64,000 nucleotides of DNA from an uncultured Rhodospirillales bacterium (GCA_903822185.1 CAIJOA010000012.1:48749-112748); one strand, 5' to 3'; shown: positions 9,951 to 20,564, counted from the first letter of the stretch. Translations and numbers: made by a program. The notes: generated by a model from the letters alone, not told the origin.

Positions 9951-11123
9951 CTATTCCGCCGCGCGCGGGTCCTTCGAGGCCGGTCCGAAATGCGCGTCTA
10001 TGGTCTTTTTCTGCGCCGCCCGGTTGAGCGTGGCGAAATCATCGCGGTTGGCGCGCATCCATTCCATCGAACCGTCGCGTGCCGCGTTGGACCCGCGGAA
10101 CTTCGGCAACACATACCGGGCGAACAACTCGTAAGAGCGGTTGGTCGCCCCCCAATCTGCCCAATCGTGCGCCAGCATCAGGATCGAGCCGAAGCCGCCG
10201 GTCTTGTCCCAGAACCGTTCCAGAAGCGCGACGGCATCGTCGGGCGTACCGATGACCCCACGCCCGCTTTCTATGATCGATTCGAGGCTGCCGAGGCCGA
10301 TGGCGGTGCCGCCCAGCGGGCTGATCGCATAGGCATAGTCCTGCCATTTGTCGAAACCGTGCTGGACGTTGGCCAGCGCCTTCTCGCGCGTCTCGGCGAT
10401 ATGGAACGGTGCCATCAAACGCCAGTCCTGGCGGTTCATGGTCTGGCCGTGCTGCGCCGCCGTCTCCGCTGCGATCTTCCAGTTGAGGTCGAGCGCGTCA
10501 TACCCCATGCCGGTCGAGACCGCGACGCAGAGCATACCGAGGCCCAGCCGCCCCGCGACCTTGCCGCCGTTCGGCGTCACCGCGCTGGCGATGGCGATAT
10601 GCGGACGCGGATAGCTGTAGGGTTTCAATTGCAGCCGCGCCTGGTTCATCACGTACCAATCGGTCTTGCGGGTGATGGTTTCGCCGGCCATCAGCCGCAG
10701 AATGATCTCGGCCGATTCCTCCATCCGCGCGCGCTGCGTATCGGGGTCGATGCCGAGGATCATCGCATCGGACGTCAGCAGCCCCGGCCCGATACCGAAC
10801 ATCGCCCGGCCGCGCGTCTGGTGATCCAACTGCACCATGCGGTCGGCCATGATGAAGGGATGGTGATAGGGCAGCGACATGACGCCGGTGCCGAGCCTGA
10901 TCCGTTGCGTCCGCGCCGCCGCCATGGCGATGAACAGATCGGGCGCGCCGTAAATCTCGAAGCCGCCGGAATGATGCTCGCCGATCCAGGCTTCGTTGAA
11001 GCCGAGCGTTTCGAGCCGTTCGATCAGCGCGAAGTCGCGTTCCATGCACAGCGTCGGGTCTTCGTCGGTGGCATGAAACGGTGGCAGGAAAATGCCAGCC
11101 TGCAATTGCGCACGATCAACCAT
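9951..11123 (-). CDS. LLM class flavin-dependent oxidoreductase
   Basis: Luciferase-like: ERLETLGFNEAWIGEHHSGGFEIYGAPDLFIAMAAARTQRIRLGTGVMSLPYHHPF. Confidence 0.88.
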   Translation of the reverse strand: MVDRAQLQAGIFLPPFHATDEDPTLCMERDFALIERLETLGFNEAWIGEHHSGGFEIYGAPDLFIAMAAARTQRIRLGTGVMSLPYHHPFIMADRMVQLDHQTRGRAMFGIGPGLLTSDAMILGIDPDTQRARMEESAEIILRLMAGETITRKTDWYVMNQARLQLKPYSYPRPHIAIASAVTPNGGKVAGRLGLGMLCVAVSTGMGYDALDLNWKIAAETAAQHGQTMNRQDWRLMAPFHIAETREKALANVQHGFDKWQDYAYAISPLGGTAIGLGSLESIIESGRGVIGTPDDAVALLERFWDKTGGFGSILMLAHDWADWGATNRSYELFARYVLPKFRGSNAARDGSMEWMRANRDDFATLNRAAQKKTIDAHFGPASKDPRAAE

Positions 11124-11138
11124 GGCAGCATCCCCCTC

Positions 11139-11639
11139 TTAGTTCAGCCGATCTTTGATCTTCGCAAGACCTGCGGCAGCGCAGCTTTCGTCCTTATCGC
11201 CGCCCGGCGCGCCGGATGCGGCGATGGCGCCGATCGTGTCGTTGCCGACTTTGATGGGAAGGCCGCCCGGCCCCATCGCCATCTGCGGGTCATAGACCGT
11301 CGGATTGAACGCGCCTGGCGTCGCGACCCGCGTGGCGAACTCGCCGGTCGAGATGCCGAGCAGCGCCGCCGTGTAGGATTTGCGCCGCGTCACTTCCTTG
11401 GTCAGCGCCCGCGCGCCGTCGCCCATGATCATCAGCTGCGTATTGCCGCTGCGGTCGGCGATGGTCACGGTGACGTTCCAGCCCTGAGTCTTGCAGAAAG
11501 CGATCGCCGCCTGCGCCGCTTCGACAGCGAGGGCGGACGGCAAGACTTTGTGGGTTTCGTTGGGAAGACCATCGGCAGCGACGGCATCGAACGACAAAAG
11601 ACAGGCAGCCGTTATGGCGAGCATGCGCAGGCGAAGCAT
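11139..11639 (-). CDS. Heme-binding protein, GlcG/HbpS (DUF336) family, secreted
   Basis: Signal peptide; AAIAFCKTQGWNVTVTIADRSGNTQLMIMGDGA, GGLPIKVGNDTIGAIAASGAPGGDKDE. Confidence 0.87.
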   Translation of the reverse strand: MLRLRMLAITAACLLSFDAVAADGLPNETHKVLPSALAVEAAQAAIAFCKTQGWNVTVTIADRSGNTQLMIMGDGARALTKEVTRRKSYTAALLGISTGEFATRVATPGAFNPTVYDPQMAMGPGGLPIKVGNDTIGAIAASGAPGGDKDESCAAAGLAKIKDRLN

Positions 11640-11744
11640 TCTGATCCTCCCCGGAGATTATTTTTTCGGGGACAATTGGACCATGCCCTTTGGCCCGTGG
11701 CAACAGGACCTATAATCTCTGATCTGACCGAGAGGAGACGATCC

Positions 11745-12098
11745 ATGACGAAGAATGCTTCCGTGACCCTCTATCACAATCCGCGCTGCAGCAAATCGCG
11801 CGCAGCGTTGGCGTTGTTACGCGAGCACGGCGTCGAGCCGACGATCGTCGAATATCTTCAAAACCCGCCCTCGGCTGCCGAGCTCAAGAAGATTCTCAAG
11901 ATGCTCAACCTGAAGCCGCGTGAATTGTTACGACAGAAGGAAGCAAAAGAGGTTGGTTTACTTGCGGGAAACCTTACCGATGACGCGATTATTGCCGGCA
12001 TGGTGAAAAACCCCATCACCATCGAACGTCCCATCGCCGTCCACGGCGACCGCGCCGCACTTGGCAGACCACCGGAGCAGGTTCTGATCGTGATCTAA
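11745..12098 (+). CDS. arsC: Arsenate reductase (glutaredoxin-coupled)
   Basis: VTLYHNPRCSKSRAALALLREHGVEP...NPITIERPIAVHGDRAALGRPPE; only the last 118 codons of the listed 1112-aa ORF are real. Confidence 0.93.
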   Translation: MTKNASVTLYHNPRCSKSRAALALLREHGVEPTIVEYLQNPPSAAELKKILKMLNLKPRELLRQKEAKEVGLLAGNLTDDAIIAGMVKNPITIERPIAVHGDRAALGRPPEQVLIVI

Positions 12099-12301
12099 CA
12101 CACATCTTGTGGTGAAGTTACGTTAACCATGAATACAGTAATAATTTTCCATCAATACTTAGATATTAACCTTAACTATTGAAAACGTATCAATTTTTAT
12201 TTGACTTAGGATAGATCAACGTTTATTGATAACACATAACACAGATATGGAGGCCTATAAGGTCTTCAGGGAGAAAAAAGCCCGAACCAGGAGGGTTAGA
12301 T
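12099..12301 (+). promoter_or_regulatory. AT-rich promoter/leader region of first exopolysaccharide block
   Basis: About 200-bp AT-rich intergenic stretch in a GC-rich window, immediately upstream of an SD (AGGAGGG) and TTG start at 12302. Confidence 0.5.
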
Positions 12302-13570
12302 TTGTCTGGTTCGACGCTAAAAATATTACACGTCTTCGATCATTCGGTCCCGCTGATGAGCGGGTACACGATGCGCAGCCTCGCCTTGCTCGAGGCGCAG
12401 CGCCGCATGGGATGGGAGACGATTCATCTCACCACGCCCAAGCATAGTCTTCCGGGTCCGACCTCCGAAGAAATAGACGGCTATCATTTTCACCGCACCG
12501 CGCCGGTTAGTCCGGCGCTGGCGCGCTGGCCCGGCCTCAGCGAGATGGCGCTCATTCGTGCGACGTCCGCCCGCATCCATCACATCGCATCCTACGAAAA
12601 GCCCGACATCATCCACGCCCATTCGCCGGGCCTTAACGCGCATGCCGCCGTTTCGGCCGGCAAGAAGCTGGGCATTCCTGTCGTCTATGAGATTCGTGCT
12701 TTCTGGGAAGACGCCGCCGTCGGCAACGGTACCGGCAAAGAAGGCAATCTGCGCTATCGTGCGACGCGCAAACTCGACGACATGGCTTTCAAGAAGGCCG
12801 ATGCCATCGTCACCATCTGCGAAGGCCTGCGCGCCGATATCGCCAGCCGGGGCATTCCCGCCGATAAAATCTCGGTCGTGCCGAACGGCGTCGAATTGGC
12901 CGACTTCCCGTTCCGCAATCCGGCCGACGAAGAATTGCGCGCCAAGCTGGGCCTTGGCGGCAAGACCGTGCTCGGCTTTCTCGGCTCGTTCTATCCCTAC
13001 GAAGGTCTCGACGTCCTGCTCGACGCGCTGGCGCTCCTGAAGCGCGAACGGTCGGATATCGCCGCTTTGCTGGTCGGCGGCGGCCCCTCCGAGGAAGCGC
13101 TGAAATTCCAGTCGCTGCGCCTCGGCCTCGAAGACACGGTCAATTTCATCGGCCGCGTCCCGCATTCGGAAGTCGCCGCCTATTACGATCAAGTCGATCT
13201 GTTCGTCTATCCGCGCCGCGCCATGCGTCTCACCGAAACCGTGACGCCGCTGAAGCCGCTGGAAGCGATGGCGCGCGGCGGTATCGTCCTCGCCTCGGAT
13301 GTCGGCGGTCATTGCGAACTGGTCCGTCACGGCGAAACCGGCCTGACCTTCCCCGCCGACGATGCAGTGGCGCTGGCCCGCGCCATCGACGCGGCCATCA
13401 CCCGCCGCGGCCAATGGGACGAGATCAGCCGCACCGCACGCGCCTTCGTCGAGCGCGAACGGTCGTGGGATCGGTCCGCCCAAGGGTATCTGCCTGCCTA
13501 TAGCCGCGCCTTGCGCCGTCCGATCACCGCGCGCCCGATCGTCGCGCAGCCGGCTGGAGAGGTCGCATGA
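12302..13570 (+). CDS. Exosortase A-associated family 4 glycosyltransferase (TIGR04063-like)
   Basis: TTG start; [44 protein letters not shown]4 C-terminal [24 protein letters not shown]. Confidence 0.87.
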   Translation: MSGSTLKILHVFDHSVPLMSGYTMRSLALLEAQRRMGWETIHLTTPKHSLPGPTSEEIDGYHFHRTAPVSPALARWPGLSEMALIRATSARIHHIASYEKPDIIHAHSPGLNAHAAVSAGKKLGIPVVYEIRAFWEDAAVGNGTGKEGNLRYRATRKLDDMAFKKADAIVTICEGLRADIASRGIPADKISVVPNGVELADFPFRNPADEELRAKLGLGGKTVLGFLGSFYPYEGLDVLLDALALLKRERSDIAALLVGGGPSEEALKFQSLRLGLEDTVNFIGRVPHSEVAAYYDQVDLFVYPRRAMRLTETVTPLKPLEAMARGGIVLASDVGGHCELVRHGETGLTFPADDAVALARAIDAAITRRGQWDEISRTARAFVERERSWDRSAQGYLPAYSRALRRPITARPIVAQPAGEVA

Positions 13571-14739
13571 AGAAGATCCTCTCGGTCTTCGGCACCCGCC
13601 CGGAAGCGATCAAGATGGCGCCACTGGTCAGCGCCCTTGCCCGCGCGCAGGGCATCGAATCGCGCGTCTGCGTCACCGGCCAGCATCGCGCCATGCTCGA
13701 TTCGGTACTGGAGCTGTTCGAGATTCATCCCGACTACGATCTCGACATCATGGGCGCCAACCAGGGCCTCGATCACATCACGACGGCGGTGCTGCAGGGC
13801 GTCGCCCGCGTCATCGCCGACTTCAAGCCGGATCATGTCCTCGTTCACGGCGACACCTCGACCGCCTTCGCCGCCGCGCTCGCCGCCTTCTACGCCAAGG
13901 TGCCGGTCGGCCATGTCGAAGCGGGCCTTCGCACCGGCGACATCTATGCGCCGTTCCCCGAAGAGATGAACCGCCGCCTGGTCGATAACATCGCCGAGAC
14001 GTTCTTTGCCCCGACTGCCAGTTCGCGCGACGCGCTGCTCGGCGAAGGCAAGGATTCGTCTAAAATTCTCGTCACCGGCAACACCGTCATCGACGCCCTT
14101 CTCGTCATGGTCGAGCGATTAAAGAAATCGCCACGACTTGAGGCGACAATCGCCGGCGAGTTCCCCTTCCTGGATCCGAGCAAGAAACTCATCTTGGTCA
14201 CCGGTCATCGGCGTGAAAATTTCGGCGACGGCTTCGAGCGCATCTGCGATGCGCTGGCGACGCTTGCCGAGCGTCCGGATGTGCAGGTCGTCTATCCGGT
14301 CCATTTGAATCCCAATGTTCAGGAGCCGGTGCGCCGCCGTTTGGCTCATCGCCCGAACATTCACCTGATCCTGCCACAGGATTATCTGCCGTTCGTCTAT
14401 CTGATGACGCGGGCACATCTGATCGTCACCGATTCGGGCGGCATCCAGGAAGAAGCGCCCGCCCTCGGCAAGCCCGTCCTCGTGATGCGCGACGTGACCG
14501 AGCGTCCGGAAGCGGTCGCCGCCGGCACCGTGCGTCTCGTCGGCACCGATCCCGCGCGCATCGTGCGCGAAGCCAATACGTTGCTCGATGACGAAGACGG
14601 CTATCGCCGCATGGGCCGCGCCACAAATCCCTACGGCGACGGTCACGCCTGCGCCCGTATCGTTTCCCATTACACCGGCCGCGACGCGGTCGTCGTCCCT
14701 GCCTCCCCTGTTAGCGAACCCGCGAAGGAACTCGTTTGA
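13567..14739 (+). CDS. wecB: UDP-N-acetylglucosamine 2-epimerase (non-hydrolyzing)
   Basis: [94 protein letters not shown]; 4-bp overlap with the preceding gene. Confidence 0.95.
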   Translation: MKKILSVFGTRPEAIKMAPLVSALARAQGIESRVCVTGQHRAMLDSVLELFEIHPDYDLDIMGANQGLDHITTAVLQGVARVIADFKPDHVLVHGDTSTAFAAALAAFYAKVPVGHVEAGLRTGDIYAPFPEEMNRRLVDNIAETFFAPTASSRDALLGEGKDSSKILVTGNTVIDALLVMVERLKKSPRLEATIAGEFPFLDPSKKLILVTGHRRENFGDGFERICDALATLAERPDVQVVYPVHLNPNVQEPVRRRLAHRPNIHLILPQDYLPFVYLMTRAHLIVTDSGGIQEEAPALGKPVLVMRDVTERPEAVAAGTVRLVGTDPARIVREANTLLDDEDGYRRMGRATNPYGDGHACARIVSHYTGRDAVVVPASPVSEPAKELV

Positions 14740-16013
14740 TGAAGAAGTCCATTTCCGCCAAGACGCCTGCCTTTCAGCGCGTGGCGGTCCTCGGCCTCGG
14801 CTATGTCGGATTGCCGATGGCGGCGATCATGGCGGCGCGCGGCATCGAGGTAATTGGCGTCGATGTGAATAAGGCCGCGGTCGAGAAGATCAATGCGGGC
14901 GGCATCCATATCGTCGAGCCGGGCCTCGATATCGTCGTGCGTGGCGCCGTCGCCGCCGGAAATTTGCGCGCGACCGACGCGCCGGAAACCGCCGACGCCT
15001 TCATCATCGCCGTGCCGACGCCGTTCAAAGAGGGCTATGTGCCCGACCTCAAATATTGCGAAGCCGCCGCCCGCGCCATCGCCCCGGTGCTGAAAGCCGG
15101 CGATCTCGTCGTTTTGGAATCGACCTCACCGGTCGGCACCAGCGAAGCGATCTCGCGCTGGATGGCCGAGATGCGCACCGACCTCAAATTCCCGCACGAG
15201 CATGGCGAATCCGCTGACATCATGGTCGCGCACAGCCCCGAGCGCATCCTGCCGGGCCGCGTGCTGATCGAGCTCGTCACCAACGACCGCATCATCGGCG
15301 GCATCACCCATCGCTGCAGCGCACGCGCCGCCGAACTTTATTCGATGTTCGTCGAAGGCCAGCTGCATCTGACCAACGCCCGCACGGCCGAGCTGACGAA
15401 GCTGTCGGAAAACTCGTACCGCGACGTCAACATCGCCTTCGCCAACGAGCTGTCGATGGTGTGCGAAAAATTGGGCGTCGATGTGTGGGAGCTGATCCGC
15501 CTCGCCAACTGCCATCCGCGCGTCAACGTGCTGCAGCCCGGTCCCGGCGTCGGCGGCCATTGCATCGCCGTCGATCCCTGGTTCATCGTCCATAGCGCGC
15601 CTGAGGAAGCCAAGCTGATCCGCGCCGCGCGCGAGATCAACGATCACAAGTCCGAGCATGTCGTTGATCGCGTCCGCCACGCCGCCGAACGCTTCCGCGC
15701 GCCCGTCGTCGCCTGCCTCGGCCTCTCCTACAAAGCCGACATCGACGATCTGCGCGAAAGCCCGTCGATGCACATCGTCAAGCAACTGGCCGCGACCGGC
15801 CTCGCGATCCTCGCCGTCGAGCCGAACATCGACGAGTTGCCGAAGGACCTCGCCGGCCTCGCCAATGTGAAATACGCCGAACTGGACGATGCCATCGCCC
15901 AAGCCGACATCGTCGTGCTGCTGGTCGATCACAAGGAATTCAAGCGCATACCCAAAAGCGAACTCTTGGCCCGCATCGTTGTCGATACGCGCGGCGTTTG
16001 GGCTGGGGCGTAA
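14736..16013 (+). CDS. wecC: UDP-N-acetyl-D-mannosamine dehydrogenase
   Basis: [63 protein letters not shown]; 4-bp overlap with wecB. Confidence 0.94.
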   Translation: MMKKSISAKTPAFQRVAVLGLGYVGLPMAAIMAARGIEVIGVDVNKAAVEKINAGGIHIVEPGLDIVVRGAVAAGNLRATDAPETADAFIIAVPTPFKEGYVPDLKYCEAAARAIAPVLKAGDLVVLESTSPVGTSEAISRWMAEMRTDLKFPHEHGESADIMVAHSPERILPGRVLIELVTNDRIIGGITHRCSARAAELYSMFVEGQLHLTNARTAELTKLSENSYRDVNIAFANELSMVCEKLGVDVWELIRLANCHPRVNVLQPGPGVGGHCIAVDPWFIVHSAPEEAKLIRAAREINDHKSEHVVDRVRHAAERFRAPVVACLGLSYKADIDDLRESPSMHIVKQLAATGLAILAVEPNIDELPKDLAGLANVKYAELDDAIAQADIVVLLVDHKEFKRIPKSELLARIVVDTRGVWAGA

Positions 16014-16024
16014 GTCCCCCCTTC

Positions 16025-16106
16025 TTCGTCATTGCGAGCTTAGCGAAGCAATCCAGGTTGTCCGCACACTGGATTGCTTCGTCGCTATGCTCCTCGCAAT
16101 GATGAA
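16025..16106. repeat. Imperfect palindromic REP-like intergenic element
   Basis: CGTCATTGCGAGCTTAGCGAAGCAATCCAG ... CTGGATTGCTTCGTCGCTATGCTCCTCGCAATGATGAA inverted arms with small indels. Confidence 0.85.
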
Positions 16107-16108
16107 AA

Positions 16109-16453
16109 TTATTTCTCGACGAAATCCTTCAGCCGCATCAGCGCATCGTCCCACTGGTTCGATACCTGGTCGAGATAAGCCCTCAAATCCTTCAATGGCT
16201 GCGGCCGGAAGGCGAAGAGGTTTTCGCGGCCGGATTTGACGCTGTGGACGACACCAGCGCCCTCGAGGACGCGCAGATGCTTGGTGACCGCTTGGCGTGT
16301 CAGCGCCGAGCCTTCAGCAAGGCGCGCGATCGATTGAGGCGCACCGCCCGATAGTTTTCCGACGATACCCAGTCTGGTTTCATCGCCGAGCGCCGCGAAA
16401 AGAGTCGCACGTTCTTCAAGATCGGAGCGGCGTTTAAGCGCTGTGCGTGACAT
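16109..16453 (-). CDS. ArsR family HTH transcriptional regulator
   Basis: LFAALGDETRLGIVGKLSGGAPQSIARLAEGSALTRQAVTKHLRVLEGAGVV. Confidence 0.92.
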   Translation of the reverse strand: MSRTALKRRSDLEERATLFAALGDETRLGIVGKLSGGAPQSIARLAEGSALTRQAVTKHLRVLEGAGVVHSVKSGRENLFAFRPQPLKDLRAYLDQVSNQWDDALMRLKDFVEK

Positions 16454-16889
16454 AGCGTGCGATATTCTCCAACTGGATGGCCCAGCCGTTGCCGTTGCGC
16501 AGGAAAGCCTCGTCGCGGCGATGCGCCGGGATGCTGGCGAAGCCTGATTCGGTCACCGCCAAAACCGTTCCGCCGCCATCCTTGGGCGTAAGACGAAATT
16601 CCACCAGGGTCATCGGTTCCCGGCTGTAATCGGCCGACATATCGATGGCATGAGGATGCCAGCGATAAGCGAAATAGGTCTCGGGTTCGATCGTTTCGGT
16701 AGCCATCGCCAGCGTGACATGTTCATAGCCCGGATAAAGCAACTTCCCTCGCGTGACCTTGCCCGGCGCAAACGGGCCGTCGAGGCTGATGCGGAACCAT
16801 GTCCCAAACTCGTGGTGATCCGTCAGGGCCCGCCAGACGCGTGAAACCGGCGCGTTCAGCTCGATCCGTTTCTCGATACGATCGTTCAT
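16434..16889 (-). CDS. SRPBCC (AHSA1-like) domain protein
   Basis: Starts MNDRIEKRIELNAPVSRVWRALTDHHEFGTWF; overlaps the downstream ArsR gene by 20 bp. Confidence 0.88.
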   Translation of the reverse strand: MNDRIEKRIELNAPVSRVWRALTDHHEFGTWFRISLDGPFAPGKVTRGKLLYPGYEHVTLAMATETIEPETYFAYRWHPHAIDMSADYSREPMTLVEFRLTPKDGGGTVLAVTESGFASIPAHRRDEAFLRNGNGWAIQLENIARYVTHSA

Positions 16890-17103
16890 AGAAAGCAACC
16901 TCCTGGTTGCTTTTATGTAAAACGCCCATCCGAAATGCGCAACCATTTTGTTGCCCTTAGTCTCGGCCTCGGCGCGGCGGATGGAGACGTGCGGCAAACT
17001 CCTCGAGGAAATCGCGCGATAACGGAAGCTTGCAAGAATGTCCGGCATCGCCGATCCTGACCGCAACGGCGCAACGATAAGCCGAACCTTAGGGAGCGAG
17101 AGA

Positions 17104-18111
17104 ATGAAGGCCATTCGATGGGCGGCTATTACCGCCACCGCGACTTTCCTGACGGCCGGCAGCGCTTGGAGCGCGGACCTGCCCAATATCCGCATGGGTT
17201 GGGTGACATCCCCGGGGTCGGTAGCAAGCACGATGAGCATGAAGCCCGATTTGGCGGTTCATCGCGACAAGACCTACACATTCGAGCCCGTCCATTTCGC
17301 TTCGTCGGCGCTGGAGCTGGTGCCGCTGGCCAGCGGCCAGCTTGAAATCGCCGACGTCTCCTATTCGGGCCTCGCATCCGCGATCGAGAACGCGCATGTC
17401 GATGATCTGCGCATTATCGCCGACGAGATCCAGGATGGCATCAACGGCCATGAGAACGGCAGCGGCTTCCTCGTCCTCAAGGACAGCCCGATCAAGCGTG
17501 TCGAAGATCTGAAAGGCAAGGTCGTCGCCGTCCTGACGCTGGGCAGCGCGACCGACATGCAGGCGCGCGTCATGATGCGCAAGCACAAGCTGGAAGATAA
17601 GCGCGACTACAGCCTGATCGAGGCGCAGTTCGCGAACATGAAAAGCCTGCTGATCGAGGGGAAAGCGCAGTTGGTCGCCATTGCGCCGCCGCAGGCCTTC
17701 GACCCGGATCTGCGCGCGGCAAGCCGGATGCTGTTCACGGAATCGGATGCGATGGGGCCGACGCAATTACTGATCCTGGGCGCGCGCGCACCCTTCATCA
17801 AAGCCAATCGTGCAGCCATGGTCGATTTCGCCGAGGACCTGATCCGCACCGTGCGCTGGTTCACCGACCCGAAGAACCACGAGGAAGCCATCACGCTGGT
17901 CGCCGCCTTCACCAAGCAGCCGAAGGAAAATCTCTATCGGCTTTTCACCAAGGAAGACAATTATCGCGACCAAAATGCCGAACCCAACCTGACCTCGCTG
18001 CAGGCGAATCTCGACCTGCAGAAGGAAATGGGCATCCAGAAGACCAAGATCGACGTCTCGCGCTACGCCGATCTAAGCATGGTTCACGAGGCGGCGGCAC
18101 GACTGAAGTAA
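17104..18111 (+). CDS. ABC transporter substrate-binding protein (NitT/TauT-like)
   Basis: Signal peptide MKAIRWAAITATATFLTAGSAWSA; LASGQLEIADVSYSGLASAIE, VEDLKGKVVAVLTLGSATD. Confidence 0.8.
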   Translation: MKAIRWAAITATATFLTAGSAWSADLPNIRMGWVTSPGSVASTMSMKPDLAVHRDKTYTFEPVHFASSALELVPLASGQLEIADVSYSGLASAIENAHVDDLRIIADEIQDGINGHENGSGFLVLKDSPIKRVEDLKGKVVAVLTLGSATDMQARVMMRKHKLEDKRDYSLIEAQFANMKSLLIEGKAQLVAIAPPQAFDPDLRAASRMLFTESDAMGPTQLLILGARAPFIKANRAAMVDFAEDLIRTVRWFTDPKNHEEAITLVAAFTKQPKENLYRLFTKEDNYRDQNAEPNLTSLQANLDLQKEMGIQKTKIDVSRYADLSMVHEAAARLK

Positions 18112-18116
18112 AGAGC

Positions 18117-18156
18117 AGAAGGGGCATCGCGCGGCGAGGCCGGCAATGCCCCTTCT
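18117..18156. terminator. Convergent hairpin (bidirectional terminator candidate)
   Basis: AGAAGGGGCAT ... ATGCCCCTTCT 11-bp perfect inverted repeat between convergent genes. Confidence 0.6.
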
Positions 18157-18159
18157 CGC

Positions 18160-18735
18160 CTAAGCCTCGAACTTCGCCGCCAAATCGGCGTCGAAGCATC
18201 CGTCGATCAGCACGAAAGCGATCGTGCAGGGTTCCTTCGACCGATTGCTCCAGGCGTGATTCGTTCCGCATTGGACGATGACGTCACCGGTCTTGCAGAC
18301 GACATCTTCATTATCCAGCACCAGCGTGATCTCACCAGCGAGCACGATCGCGTAATCGATCGTCTCCGTCCGGTGCATCAGCGGATGGCGGCCGCCTTTG
18401 CCGAAGGTGGATGCTTTCTCGTTGCCGAGCGCGGCAAAGGCCTTGCGCGAATCATCGGCGGTCATCGTGTGAATATAATCTGATTCGGGCGGCACCTGAT
18501 TGATGCGGAGAACGGTGCCGTTCTGGGTCGGCATTTGCCGGCGCGGGCCTAAAGTCGGTTCTTCCGGCACGGCAGCGACACGCGCCGGCGATTGATGCGT
18601 GCGCCAAAAATCGGTCGAGACATTATTGGCATCTCGCGGATTGACGTGAATGAACGGCGACGGGCCGTCCGAAATCACGACGGCTTTGCCGGCGGCGTCA
18701 TGGCCGGTGACGATGCGACGGATGATATGGGGCAT
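18160..18735 (-). CDS. Cupin domain-containing protein
   Basis: MPHIIRRIVTGHDAAGKAVVISDGPSP...HRTETIDYAIVLAGEITLVLDNEDVVCKTGDVIVQCGTNHAWSNRS. Confidence 0.87.
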   Translation of the reverse strand: MPHIIRRIVTGHDAAGKAVVISDGPSPFIHVNPRDANNVSTDFWRTHQSPARVAAVPEEPTLGPRRQMPTQNGTVLRINQVPPESDYIHTMTADDSRKAFAALGNEKASTFGKGGRHPLMHRTETIDYAIVLAGEITLVLDNEDVVCKTGDVIVQCGTNHAWSNRSKEPCTIAFVLIDGCFDADLAAKFEA

Positions 18736-18830
18736 GATTTCCTCGCGGCATGTTTCTTCTGCAGGGAGGAAAATATCACGATGGCGTGGCGGAGGAAATT
18801 GAAGAGCCGGCGATCGATGGCATATCAACT

Positions 18831-18929
18831 AGCGTCCCTCGACTTCGCTCGGGATGAGGTGGAATTTTGCGTTGCATTAACAATGCAGCGCACGACCTTT
18901 CCTCATCCCGAGCGAAGTCGAGGGACGCT
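18831..18929. repeat. Palindromic/MITE-like repeat, copy A (29-bp perfect inverted arms)
   Basis: AGCGTCCCTCGACTTCGCTCGGGATGAGG (18831-18859) and its exact reverse complement (18901-18929). Confidence 0.93.
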
Positions 18930-18952
18930 TGATCCCATTGCAGACGTAGCCG

Positions 18953-19291
18953 TTAACGCGGAACCGTTTCCGTCGTCGTCCGCGTCTGATAAGTGGTCGT
19001 CGATGGCGGCGTCGTCACGGTCGTGTTGGAATTCGTCTGGGTCGAGGTGCGCGCACTCAACTCGCCATTGCCGCTGCTATAGCTTTGCGACTGGCTGTAG
19101 TTGGATGATTTATCGACTTGCGTGCCCATAGCATCGACGCTGTGTTCGGTTTGCGTGACCGAGGCCGCGGGACCATTGGCGGTCGTGACGGCGTCCGGAA
19201 CGACGACATTCTGCGCCATCGCGCCGCCAACCATCATGGGGCTGGCCATCATCGTCAGGGCGACCGCGCCGTACATCCAATTGCGTATCAT
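18953..19291 (-). CDS. Secreted low-complexity Ser/Thr-rich hypothetical protein
   Basis: Signal peptide MIRNWMYGAVALTMMASPMMVGGAMAQ then SQSQSYSSGNGELSARTSTQTNSNTTVTTPPSTTTYQTRTTTE. Confidence 0.6.
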   Translation of the reverse strand: MIRNWMYGAVALTMMASPMMVGGAMAQNVVVPDAVTTANGPAASVTQTEHSVDAMGTQVDKSSNYSQSQSYSSGNGELSARTSTQTNSNTTVTTPPSTTTYQTRTTTETVPR

Positions 19292-19328
19292 GGGTTTCTC
19301 CTTGCATCGCGTTACGCTGCACAAAGAA

Positions 19329-19350
19329 AAGCCCCGCCGAAGCAGGGCTT
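19329..19350 (-). terminator. Terminator downstream of rlmN
   Basis: Minus strand AAGCCCTGC-TTCG-GCGGGGCTT followed by TTCTTT. Confidence 0.7.
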
Positions 19351-19456
19351 AAAGTCTCTGGCTCTGATTGCCTTCGGGGGAGGAGACATCAGATGCAGGA
19401 ATAACCACGGCAGGGAAAAAGGGTTCCCCGCCGATCCAAAAAATCGGAAGGCGGAA

Positions 19457-20557
19457 TTAGACCGGCGCTTCCAGCTTGTCGCGTTCGCTGCGGCGCAGTT
19501 TGACGCTCTCGGATTTGAGCTGGCCACAAGCGGCGAGGATGTCGCGGCCGCGCGGGCGGCGGACCGGCGAGGCGTACCCCGCGGCATTGACGATATCGCC
19601 GAAACGCTGGATCGCGTTGTTCGACGAGCATTCGTACGGCGCGCCCGGCCAGGCATTGAACGGGATCAGGTTGATCTTGGCGTGGATGCCGTCCAGCAAC
19701 CGCACCAGTTCATGCGCTTCCTCGGGTGAATCATTGACGTCCTTCAGCATCACATATTCGAAAGTGATGCGGCGGGCGTTGCTGACGCCGGGATAGGAGC
19801 GACAGGCATCCAGCAATTGCTCGATCGGATATTTCTTGTTGATCGGCACCAGCACATCGCGCTTCTCGTTCGAGACGGCATGCAGCGAGACGGCGAGATT
19901 GACGCCGAGTTCAGCGCCGCAACGCTCGATCATCGGAACGACGCCGGCGGTCGAAAGCGTGATCTTGCGCTTCGAGACGGACAGGCCTTCGCCATCCATC
20001 ATGATCTTCACGGCCTTGAAGACATTGTCGTAATTATAAAGCGGCTCACCCATACCCATCATGACGATGTTGGTGAGCTGGCGGTCGTCCTTGGGCGAAG
20101 GCCATTCGCCCAGCGCATCGCGCGCCGCCATCACCTGGCCGACGATTTCGCCCGGTTCGAGATTGCGCACCAATTTCTGCGTGCCGGTATGACAGAACTT
20201 GCAGGTCAGGGTGCAGCCGACCTGCGAGGAGACGCAGAGCGTGCCGCGATCATCCTCGGGGATATGGACGCATTCCGCTTCCTGATTGTCGGCGAAACGC
20301 AGCAGCCATTTGCGCGTGCCGTCGTTCGACACCTGCGCTCGCGACACGTCGGGCCGCGCCAGCACGTAACGTTCCGCCAACTCGGCGCGGAAATCCTTGG
20401 CCAGCGTCGTCATCGCGGCGAAGTCGATCGCGCCGCGGTGATAGATCCAATGCCACAACTGACGCGCGCGGAACGGCTGCGCACCGAAGGTCGCCATTTC
20501 GGCAACCAACTCGTCGCGGCTCAATCCGATCAGGTTCTTGGGCGCGGCGTCCGTCAT
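19457..20557 (-). CDS. rlmN: 23S rRNA (adenine(2503)-C(2))-methyltransferase
   Basis: [20 protein letters not shown] radical-SAM CxxxCxxC motif, [33 protein letters not shown]; start at MTDAAPKN (20557). Confidence 0.96.
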   Translation of the reverse strand: MTDAAPKNLIGLSRDELVAEMATFGAQPFRARQLWHWIYHRGAIDFAAMTTLAKDFRAELAERYVLARPDVSRAQVSNDGTRKWLLRFADNQEAECVHIPEDDRGTLCVSSQVGCTLTCKFCHTGTQKLVRNLEPGEIVGQVMAARDALGEWPSPKDDRQLTNIVMMGMGEPLYNYDNVFKAVKIMMDGEGLSVSKRKITLSTAGVVPMIERCGAELGVNLAVSLHAVSNEKRDVLVPINKKYPIEQLLDACRSYPGVSNARRITFEYVMLKDVNDSPEEAHELVRLLDGIHAKINLIPFNAWPGAPYECSSNNAIQRFGDIVNAAGYASPVRRPRGRDILAACGQLKSESVKLRRSERDKLEAPV

Positions 20558-20564
20558 GCGGCGA

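Noticed and set aside
8760-11744. Upstream 995 codons of the 1112-aa plus-strand ORF
   Set aside because: Antisense to argG, the LLM oxidoreductase and the GlcG-like gene, all with strong family motifs. A GC-bias shadow frame; only the ArsC C-terminal portion from 11745 is real.
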